DNA of 64,000 bases from Neomicrococcus lactis. Its GTDB lineage: Bacteria; Actinomycetota; Actinomycetes; Actinomycetales; Micrococcaceae. A program made the translations under genes and the position numbers. This document shows, one piece after another, positions 44,798 through 51,789 of the stretch. The notes under the pieces are model-generated. The model did no database searches. It was not told the origin of the DNA and saw only the letters and a list, made by a program, of their open reading frames with translations. Position 1 is the stretch's first letter. Each line of letters begins with the position of its first letter. The DNA lies in assembly GCF_014200305.1 (NCBI RefSeq), contig NZ_JACHBL010000001.1:2592227-2656226 (forward strand). Reading direction: 5' to 3'.

Positions 44798-46549
44798 CTA
44801 TTTGGCGTCGGAGTACTTGTCTACGATGGCTACGGTCAGCGGGAACTCCACCGTCGTATTGCCAAACATCCATTTCGTCGCTTGGGCGGCCGCGTCTTCG
44901 ATGCAGGCTTGAGCGCGCTCGGCGTACTCTTCGGGCGTGTGAACCATGACTTCGTCATGCAGGAAGAAGACCAGCTCGGGGCGAGCTGCGGCGTCGTCGT
45001 CCTCCAAAAAATTGAAAGCTAACTGCCTGCGCAACTCCGCGATCCACATCAGCGCCCACTCTGCCGCGCTGCCTTGCACCAAGAAATTGCGGGTGTAGCG
45101 GCCGCGCGTGCGGGCGATGGTGCCGGCGCGGGACTGCTCTTCGTGCGAGGACGTCTGCTGGGAAGCGAGCCAGCGCGGGCCAGGTCGGGGCGTGGTGCGG
45201 CCCAAATGTGTGGAGACGACGCCGCCGGTCTCGCCTGCGCGCGCTGCCTTTTCCAAAGCCGCGATGGCGGTGGGGTAGAGCTTTCTGAGCGTAGGCATGA
45301 GACGTGCCGATTCGCCCGTGGTGGCTCCATACATGGCACCGAGCATTGCGACTTTGGCGTGCGCGCGATCGCCGCCGAAGCCCTGCGAAGCCACGGACTC
45401 GTAGAGGTCCTGACCGCGAGATGCCTGGCTCAGACCCTCGTCGCGGGACATCGCGGCAAGAATGCGGGGCTCCAGCTGAGACGCATCAGCAACTACCAAT
45501 TTCCAGCCCTCACGGGGGCGAACGGCCTCGCGAATACCGCGCGGAATCTGGAGCGCGCCGCCGCCGCGGGACGCCCAACGACCGGTGATGACGCCGCCCA
45601 CAACGTATTCAGGGTGGAAGCGACCGTCGCGCACCCACGTGCTGAGCCAGTGCCAGCCGTTTGCCGTATAGAGCCGGTACATCTTCTTGTAGGTCAGGAG
45701 TGGCTCGATGACCGGGTGGTTCTTGCCTTTGAGCTCCCATTTGCTCGAGGAATTCACAGGAATGCCGTTGCGCTGGAGCGCGCGCACGAGGTCCTGCGGG
45801 GAATCCGGATTCAGCCCCGGTGTGTAGAGTAGCCGGCCGATCTCTTCCGCGAGCGCTTGAAGTTTGGCGGGGCGGTGTCCGGGCGTGGTTTCGGGGCCGA
45901 GAGTCTCTTCGAGGATGTGCTTGTGCGCCTCTTCGTTCCAAGGGAGGCCGAAGAATCCCATCTCCGTGGCCGCGATGGCGCCTGCCGACTCGGCGGCGAT
46001 CAGGAGCCTCAAGCGGGACCCTGCGGGAGTATGCGGGATGGCCGCCATCTGGAGTCGAAGTTCTGCGATCTGGTACTCGACGGAGGCGTTCTTCTCTTTA
46101 TGAGGTTCGAAGAGCGAATCTTGGTGGGTGTCCTCAGCATCGGTGAGGAATTGAGTGAGCTCGCCGTGGTTTTCCTCGTGCCAGTCCTTACTGATCTCTT
46201 CAATGTAGGGAGTGCGCAGGGCAGTCTGTGCGAATCTCAAGAGGTTGCGGGTGAGGCGCAGATCGTGGGCACGCTGGATGGCGAGTGGGTGTTTGTGTGA
46301 GTCTCGTGCGTCCGCTTCAAGCATCCCGCGGTACCAGCGGGACGTGTCCGACCATACCCAGCGGGCGGTGGGGTGCTGTTCGGTGATGTCTCGGGCGGCG
46401 GAGGCTAGAGCCCGGGCGCCAAAGATGACCATGGGGTGGCCAATCTCTTTCAGGTCCGAGTCCAGGAACTGAATGACCGCAGAGGCTGCTTGTGATTCGA
46501 GTTCCGGCTGCTGCACCGAATGAGTCGCCACCACTACGTAGCTTGTCAT
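44798..46549 (-). CDS. Pol I-like DNA polymerase (bifunctional 3'-5' exonuclease/polymerase annotation)
   Basis: 583 residues, far shorter than Pol I (about 900); the 5' nuclease domain is missing. The C-terminal half is a family A polymerase: VVADASQLEPRILAAMS (motif A, with DASQLEPR instead of DYSQIELR), KVAMLGAMYGAT (motif B, Gly-Tyr-Gly helix altered), and FFLHDEVMVH (motif C). The N-terminal half takes the place of a 3'-5' exonuclease, but no clear DEDD residues are seen. Such proteins are frequent in actinobacteria beside full PolA; their role (repair, translesion) is not established. EDDDAAA before motif C is encoded by the dispersed motif. Confidence 0.86.
   Translation of the reverse strand: MTSYVVVATHSVQQPELESQAASAVIQFLDSDLKEIGHPMVIFGARALASAARDITEQHPTARWVWSDTSRWYRGMLEADARDSHKHPLAIQRAHDLRLTRNLLRFAQTALRTPYIEEISKDWHEENHGELTQFLTDAEDTHQDSLFEPHKEKNASVEYQIAELRLQMAAIPHTPAGSRLRLLIAAESAGAIAATEMGFFGLPWNEEAHKHILEETLGPETTPGHRPAKLQALAEEIGRLLYTPGLNPDSPQDLVRALQRNGIPVNSSSKWELKGKNHPVIEPLLTYKKMYRLYTANGWHWLSTWVRDGRFHPEYVVGGVITGRWASRGGGALQIPRGIREAVRPREGWKLVVADASQLEPRILAAMSRDEGLSQASRGQDLYESVASQGFGGDRAHAKVAMLGAMYGATTGESARLMPTLRKLYPTAIAALEKAARAGETGGVVSTHLGRTTPRPGPRWLASQQTSSHEEQSRAGTIARTRGRYTRNFLVQGSAAEWALMWIAELRRQLAFNFLEDDDAAARPELVFFLHDEVMVHTPEEYAERAQACIEDAAAQATKWMFGNTTVEFPLTVAIVDKYSDAK
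44984..45004 (-). repeat. Dispersed motif copy with 3-base insert
   Basis: Reverse strand GAGGACGACGAC-GCC-GCAGCT: all 18 consensus positions match around one extra codon. Encodes EDDDAAA in a surface loop of the polymerase. Confidence 0.65.
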
Positions 46550-46685
46550 GACCGGATACGACCTTCTGCCAGAGTGGAAATTCTTTCACTCACATTAGTG
46601 GGTTGTTGGCGCCGCGTGCTGGGTTCCATCCACAGAAGAGCCGGTTGTCCATTGTGGCGTCAGTGCGGCGCGCGAATCTTGGGTC

Positions 46686-47873
46686 ATGAAAAATACTGCT
46701 TCTCCGGTGCGCGTCACCGACGACTCTATTTCCTTTACCAAGCGGCGTAAGACGGCGAACGTTCTGGTGGTCACCGATCTCGCCGCGCTCGCAGATGACA
46801 TGGTGCTCTTGGCGACCGTCGCCGGGGTGGATGCCGTGGTGGTTCCCGTCGCTGAGGCTCGGGGTTCCTGGCTGCAAAACGGCATGGAACGCTTTGGGTG
46901 GGATCCTCGAGCGATTTTGGTGGGGCCTGATGCTTTGGATGCGGCTCCGCAGTCAGCCGCCGAAGCCGAAATGCACGAGTGGATCTTGCTGGGCAACGAA
47001 CTGCAGCAAGCCTCGCTTTTGGCTGTTGCGGCAAGAGCCCCACGGATTCGTGTGGCTATCCTCCCGTTCTCCGCGGAATGGCTGGGCAATTTTCTGACCG
47101 AGTTGTCCCGCCGTGGCGGGGAAGCGGAGCACATGACGTTTCTGGGTTTGGCAGGTGGAGTCGGCACCACAACGGCAGCGGCGCTTTTCGCGGCTCGGTG
47201 TGTGGGGTCCGGCCAGTCCGTGGTGCTCGTGGACGCGGATCCGCTAAGCGGTGGGATGTGGGAGCGTCTCTCCATGGGTCCTCATGAGGATTCATCGTGG
47301 GAGTCTCTCAATCACCACGAGCCAGTTCCGTGGGGAGTGCACATCGCCGAAGTCTTGCCGCAGACCCACGGCGTTAGCGTCCTGACGTGGAATCCAGCCG
47401 GAGGAGAGCACGCCGCAACGCCGAATCTGCCCGTGGACTTCGTTGCCGAGACCATTCAGGAACTGCGGTCAGCGTTCGATTGTGTGGTGGTGGACGCTGG
47501 CCGTTTGTCCCCATCGTCTTTGGGACTTGCCGAAACGTCGACGCACAACGTGGTGGTGGCACACGCGAGCGGACTGGCCAGCGGCCAATCGGAAGTGCTG
47601 TATTCAGGCGCCCGGTTTGGAGCAATTCCTCGCCGCTATGGTCTGGCGATCATTGGCGCGCATCCGAAAGGTTTTGACGCCTATGCCCTCCTGAACCAGA
47701 CGGACGCGAGCTACAGATCGAGCCTTCCGTCGGTGAAGCGCATTGCCCAGCTGAGCGCTCAAGGCCGGCTCCTCGAAGCCTCATCCCTTGGAACGGTGCG
47801 GTCATTTCTAGATGACCTCGCCTTCGCAACGTTCTTGAGCGAAGACCAGTTCTTCGATGAGCGGTACGCATGA
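46686..47873 (+). CDS. ssd: Septum-site-determining/TadZ-CpaE-like ATPase (Ssd)
   Basis: 395 residues. The N-terminal receiver-like domain (about 25-115) lacks a clear phospho-acceptor. The MinD/ParA-type ATPase follows, with deviant Walker A GLAGGVGTTTAAA (about 155-167), VVLVDADPLSGG and VVVDAGRLS. In Tad loci such proteins (TadZ/CpaE) place the pilus at the pole; the mycobacterial homologue Ssd affects septum formation. GVGTTT has Thr in place of the usual Lys after Gly-x-Gly, so ATP use may be altered. It is the first gene of the Tad locus, overlapping tadA by four bases. Confidence 0.88.
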   Translation: MKNTASPVRVTDDSISFTKRRKTANVLVVTDLAALADDMVLLATVAGVDAVVVPVAEARGSWLQNGMERFGWDPRAILVGPDALDAAPQSAAEAEMHEWILLGNELQQASLLAVAARAPRIRVAILPFSAEWLGNFLTELSRRGGEAEHMTFLGLAGGVGTTTAAALFAARCVGSGQSVVLVDADPLSGGMWERLSMGPHEDSSWESLNHHEPVPWGVHIAEVLPQTHGVSVLTWNPAGGEHAATPNLPVDFVAETIQELRSAFDCVVVDAGRLSPSSLGLAETSTHNVVVAHASGLASGQSEVLYSGARFGAIPRRYGLAIIGAHPKGFDAYALLNQTDASYRSSLPSVKRIAQLSAQGRLLEASSLGTVRSFLDDLAFATFLSEDQFFDERYA

Positions 47874-49078
47874 GTGAGGAGCGAATCGAGTGGCAGCCTC
47901 TTCCGCCGGGGAGTCCGGCTAGCGACGAGGTGTTGCTGGCCCACGTTCGTGAGCAGGCGGCTCTCGTGGAGCGTCCGTTGACCACCGCTGACTTGGCCGA
48001 TGCCGTGAGGGCCGTGGGGCGAGCAATCAATGGTGAGGCCGCAGCACGGACCGTCCTGATGTTGCGCGAGCACCTCACTGGCTTGGGTCCACTTCAGAAG
48101 TTTGTTGAGAAGGAGAGCGTGACAGATGTATTGGTGGACGGCCAGGGTCGAATCTGGACTGATGGTGCTGACGGGCTTACTGACCATGGAGTGGGCTTTG
48201 CGCAGCCTCTTGATGTACGTCAATTGGCAGTACGTCTAGCCTCTCGCGTAGGACGACGCCTCGACGACGCTCAACCTTTCGTCGACGCAATGGTTGCCGG
48301 ATACCGTCTACACGCGGTGATACCACCGGTCGCCACCGAAGGAACCTTGATCTCCATTCGCCGCGCCACTCAAGAAACGATGACCCTGGCCGAGCTGTGC
48401 CGAGACGAAGACGAGCTGTGGTCTCAAGCGCTCACAGCCATCGTGGACGGCAAGCTCAATTTCCTCATCAGCGGCGGAACCGGCACCGGTAAGACCACGC
48501 TGCTCTCGGCACTTTTGACCACGGCTTCGCATACCGAGCGGCTGGTGATCGTGGAAGACACCCAGGAACTGCGGCCGAAGCATCCTCACGTGGTGTCACT
48601 GCAGTGCCGAACTGCGAACGTGGAGGGGAGCGGCCGCGTGACCCTAACGGACCTGGTGCGAAACGCCCTGCGCATGCGGCCCGACCGCCTGGTGGTGGGG
48701 GAATGTCGCGGTGAGGAAGTCGCTGACTTCTTGTCCGCGATGAACACAGGGCACGAAGGCGCAGGTGGAACCGTCCACGCCAACAATGTGGAATCCGTTC
48801 CGGCCCGGCTCTATGCGCTCGGGGCGCTCGCGGGTCTTGACCCTGTGGCGCTCGGCTTCCAAGCCTCCAGCGCCATCGACGTCATCATCCACATGAAACG
48901 CCGCGCAGGTCATCGGTTCCCTCAAGAAATTGCTCGGCTAGTGATGACCGATAACGGCCTCAGCGTCGAAAGCATCTTCAGCCGAGACTCTGACGGCACG
49001 TTCATTCCCGGCCCGGGCGCCGCTTGGTTCCAGAGTGCGCTCACTGAACGCGGAGTGGAGTTCTCATGCTCTGGTTGA
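47870..49078 (+). CDS. tadA: TadA/CpaF-family pilus ATPase
   Basis: 402 residues. N-terminal domain about 1-150, then GGTGTGKTTLLSALL (Walker A, about 202), VEDTQELRPKHPHVV (Asp box), LRMRPDRLVVGECRGEE (Walker B region) and TGHEGAGGTVHANN (His box), typical of CpaF secretion ATPases. The hexamer drives extension and retraction of Tad/Flp pili. Overlaps ssd (ATGA) and tadB (13 bases), so translation is coupled throughout. Confidence 0.95.
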   Translation: MSEERIEWQPLPPGSPASDEVLLAHVREQAALVERPLTTADLADAVRAVGRAINGEAAARTVLMLREHLTGLGPLQKFVEKESVTDVLVDGQGRIWTDGADGLTDHGVGFAQPLDVRQLAVRLASRVGRRLDDAQPFVDAMVAGYRLHAVIPPVATEGTLISIRRATQETMTLAELCRDEDELWSQALTAIVDGKLNFLISGGTGTGKTTLLSALLTTASHTERLVIVEDTQELRPKHPHVVSLQCRTANVEGSGRVTLTDLVRNALRMRPDRLVVGECRGEEVADFLSAMNTGHEGAGGTVHANNVESVPARLYALGALAGLDPVALGFQASSAIDVIIHMKRRAGHRFPQEIARLVMTDNGLSVESIFSRDSDGTFIPGPGAAWFQSALTERGVEFSCSG

Positions 49079-49860
49079 TCGCAGCCCTTGTCGCCGTGAG
49101 CGTTTTCGTGTGGCTGCAACCTGCTCCTAGCCCCTCTTCGCACGAAAAGCCTGAATTACGACGACGCCAGCTTGCGGACTCGAGATCACCTTCGTTTCCA
49201 GCGCTTTCACGATTCAAAACAGTGCGGTTGCCGTTCGCGCCATCCAGCACCGATACTTGGGTGGTTCAAGAAGAACTCGCTCAGGGCGTCCGAAAGATCG
49301 CCGCGCTACTGCGGGCCGGTGTGCCACCTGTCCGTGCGTGGGAACTCTTGGCCCATCACGAGACTCTCCGTGCGAGACAAGAACCTCATCACGAGGACTC
49401 CTCGACTGATGGCGCCTCCGCAACGTTTGCCGACGTGGCTCATCGCGTCAGCGCGGCGATGCGTTTGGGGCTAGAACCAGACCGGCCCTTGAAGCGCGCG
49501 TCCCAACAGCCACAGGATCTGTGGGCCAGGCTGAGCTGGTGCGTCAGTCTGAGTAAAGAGACGGGTACACCCCTGTCCACACTGTTTGAACGCGTCGCCG
49601 CTGATGAGTCCGCGCGAGCCGACCGAGGACGAGCCCTGGAAAGCGTTCTTGCCGGACCCAAGATGACTCAGAAGCTGCTGGGGTGGTTGCCGGCCGGGGG
49701 AGTGCTCATGGCGCAGCTTCTTGGAGCGCAACCGTTGTCGTTGCTCTTCGGAAGCGTTGTAGGTCAAGCGCTTCTCGTGGGCGGGTGCACCCTTTGGTGG
49801 ATCAACCTGTGGTGGAGCAAGAAATTGCTGGAAAAGGTCACTACGTGTTCGAGCAACTAA
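49066..49860 (+). CDS. tadB: TadB-like pilus assembly membrane protein
   Basis: 264 residues. One N-terminal span (LWLIAALVAVSVFVWLQ), a cytoplasmic part with the type II secretion F-domain pattern (IAALLRAGVPPVRAWELLAHH, then LSWCVSLSKETGTPLSTLFERVA), and two C-terminal spans (about 205-245). It probably pairs with TadC as the inner-membrane platform rotated by TadA. It starts within tadA and ends within the start of tadC. One dispersed-motif copy lies in the poorly conserved segment after the first span. Confidence 0.85.
   Translation: MLWLIAALVAVSVFVWLQPAPSPSSHEKPELRRRQLADSRSPSFPALSRFKTVRLPFAPSSTDTWVVQEELAQGVRKIAALLRAGVPPVRAWELLAHHETLRARQEPHHEDSSTDGASATFADVAHRVSAAMRLGLEPDRPLKRASQQPQDLWARLSWCVSLSKETGTPLSTLFERVAADESARADRGRALESVLAGPKMTQKLLGWLPAGGVLMAQLLGAQPLSLLFGSVVGQALLVGGCTLWWINLWWSKKLLEKVTTCSSN
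49153..49172 (+). repeat. Dispersed motif copy
   Basis: GAATTACGACGACGCCAGCT (GCCAGC variant), encoding ELRRRQ in the loop after the first TadB span. Confidence 0.55.
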
Positions 49861-50408
49861 CGGCGCTACTCATTGGCCTGCTCGTGGCAGCCGCCGTCTG
49901 GTGGTGGAACGGAGCCCCGAATGCTTCGAGGTTCTCACCGAAGAGTGGGGATCCGCGTGAGCGTGAGAGTGGGCGCGAAGAGAGCCATGGACCCACGATC
50001 GATGAGATTCCCCTGATTCTGGACCTCACGGCAGCCATGCTCGGCGCGGGACTTTCCCTCACGGAGTCGCTCCGAGCGCTCGCAGTTAGCGTGAGGTCCT
50101 GTCAGGATCTTTCCCGCGTCAGCCGTTCACTCGAACTGGGAATGAGCTGGGACGACGCGTGGGCGACTGCGCCCGACGACTTTGCCCCACTCGAATCTGC
50201 GCTCGCCTTTTCACGCCTCGCGGGTGCATCCAGTTCCAGCCTTCTCGTCGACTCTGCGCAAGCATTCCGTCGGCAAGCTCATCGCCACTTTGAAAAGAAG
50301 GCCGCGGAGCTCGGCGTCAAAATCATTGTTCCGTTGGGGCTCTGCGCTCTTCCGGCGTTCCTCCTACTGGGAGTCGGTCCTTTGGTGCTGTCCCTTTTGC
50401 CGCAGTGA
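49845..50408 (+). CDS. tadC: TadC-like pilus assembly membrane protein
   Basis: 187 residues from GTG 49845, overlapping tadB by 16 bases and preceded by GGAAAAGG at a good distance. One N-terminal span, then the F-domain pattern LDLTAAMLGAGLSLTESLRALA, LSRVSRSLELGMSWDDAW and the C-terminal spans (VKIIVPLGLCALPAFLLLGVGPLVLSLL). The longer frame to 49683 lies inside tadB and is not used. It completes the inner-membrane platform with TadB. Confidence 0.88.
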   Translation: MFEQLTALLIGLLVAAAVWWWNGAPNASRFSPKSGDPRERESGREESHGPTIDEIPLILDLTAAMLGAGLSLTESLRALAVSVRSCQDLSRVSRSLELGMSWDDAWATAPDDFAPLESALAFSRLAGASSSSLLVDSAQAFRRQAHRHFEKKAAELGVKIIVPLGLCALPAFLLLGVGPLVLSLLPQ

Positions 50409-50580
50409 CCGTCACCCACAATTCAGACTTCAGCCACGGCTTGGCCCTGATATTCACAAAATCGAACTCCTCAACTCCACCGCTCAGAACTCAACGGAAA
50501 GCTGGACGTGAGGGGGAACAGCCACACTCCGAGGCTTCCTACCTCTCGAAAAACCCAACGGAAATGATGAGGAGAATCTC

Positions 50581-50847
50581 ATGTCACAACTCACCCAGCC
50601 AACTGATGAAGGTCAGCTGCCTACCAACCACATCGTCCCGACGAACGCCGTATCCCTTCGAAAGGTGCCGGAACCTGTCGCAGCGGGCGGTCTGGACTTT
50701 GGCGCAGAAGAGGGAATCGCGACTGCTGAATTCAGCATCGTAACGCTCGCCGCGGTCGGCTTTGCCGGACTGCTCGTCACCATTCTCGCCAGCGGCGAAG
50801 TGCGCGAACTCTTGCTGGGAATGGTGCGCAACGCCCTGGGCGGTTAG
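50581..50847 (+). CDS. DUF4244 Flp-like pilin
   Basis: 88 residues. Leader of about 45 residues, then GIATAEFSIVTLAAVGFAGLLVTIL, the type IV/Flp prepilin pattern with a cleavage Gly, Glu at +5 and a hydrophobic helix. DUF4244 is the small pilin of actinobacterial Tad loci. A strong ribosome site (GAGGAGAA) and a 172-base gap after tadC suggest separate high-level translation. No TadV/prepilin peptidase gene is in this window. Confidence 0.87.
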   Translation: MSQLTQPTDEGQLPTNHIVPTNAVSLRKVPEPVAAGGLDFGAEEGIATAEFSIVTLAAVGFAGLLVTILASGEVRELLLGMVRNALGG

Positions 50848-50920
50848 AAGCACTGTGCCTCAGCCAGTGACTTAGTCAGACACGAACACCGACGAAACAT
50901 CTTGAGTAAAGGAGGACGCC

Positions 50921-51349
50921 ATGGTTCCACGCGACGACCAGCAACGAACGGGGAGAACGTGCAAGATGAGCCTGGGTCGTCGCACATTCGTCAAGGAACA
51001 GGGGAAGCATCAAGGCGAACTCGGGAGCAGCACGGCCGAAGTGGCTGTCTTGCTCCCGAGCATCGCCCTCTTGCTGAGTGTCTTGTTGTGGGTGGGCATG
51101 ATCGGGTCTACCCAAATCGCAGTCCAGCAAGCAGCACGCGAAGTGGCCAGGGAGATCGCCCGGGGCCAAGAACATGAAACTGCTCTGGACACAGCCCAAC
51201 GGATTGCTGGTGATGGTGCGACGGTGCAGACCAGCGACACAGGCCGGCTCACCGAGGTCCAAGTGAGAAGGAAGGTCTCGATGGGCGGAATCGAATGGTT
51301 GACTATCGACGTTTCGGCCGGAGCCAGCGTCCTGAGAGAACAGCCATGA
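50921..51349 (+). CDS. TadE-like pseudopilin
   Basis: 142 residues, with AAAGGAGG ahead of the ATG. GSSTAEVAVLLPSIALLLSVLLWVGMIG is a TadE-type membrane segment with the prepilin-like T-A-E at its start. A helix with repeated Ala-Arg-Glu (VQQAAREVAREIARG) follows, then a beta C-terminal part. TadE proteins are minor pilins. Overlaps the next gene (ATGA). Confidence 0.85.
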   Translation: MVPRDDQQRTGRTCKMSLGRRTFVKEQGKHQGELGSSTAEVAVLLPSIALLLSVLLWVGMIGSTQIAVQQAAREVAREIARGQEHETALDTAQRIAGDGATVQTSDTGRLTEVQVRRKVSMGGIEWLTIDVSAGASVLREQP

Positions 51350-51789
51350 CGCACACCAAGAGATGCTGTGACAGCGACTCAGCAGCGCGGCGTATCTGGA
51401 GTCGACTGAAATCTGGCCAAGACGGCGCCGGAACGGGAATGGTCTTCGGGCTGGTGGCCTCAGGAATCCTCTTGCTGACCATGGTTCTGGCCGTCGTGAC
51501 CGCGAGCAGCGCCCAATCCAAAGCGGCAACCGCAGCGGACATGGCGGCGCTCGCAGCCGCCGACGTGGCGCGCGGTCTGAAGTCCGGGGAACCCTGCAAC
51601 ACGGCTCAGCTTCTGGCCGCGGAGCACGGTGCTGAACTGTCGTCGTGCCAGATAGATTCGACCCACGCAGGCACGGTGTCCGTCACTACAAGAGTCCCAA
51701 CAGTCTTTGTTCTCGAGTGGTTGCAGGCCTTCGACTTAGCAGGGGTCGGAAAAGCGCGAGCAGGGCCGCCTCCACTGAATCAGAACTAG
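51346..51789 (+). CDS. Rv3654c-like / TadG-type pseudopilin
   Basis: 147 residues from ATG 51346. After a polar start, GAGTGMVFGLVASGILLLTMVLAVVTASSAQSKAATAADMAALAAADVA matches the helicase/secretion-neighbourhood TadE-like family (Rv3654c). Two Cys residues near PCNT and SSCQ. The gene ends the Tad locus and overlaps the convergent helicase gene by four bases. Likely membrane-anchored minor pilin. Confidence 0.82.
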   Translation: MTHTKRCCDSDSAARRIWSRLKSGQDGAGTGMVFGLVASGILLLTMVLAVVTASSAQSKAATAADMAALAAADVARGLKSGEPCNTAQLLAAEHGAELSSCQIDSTHAGTVSVTTRVPTVFVLEWLQAFDLAGVGKARAGPPPLNQN

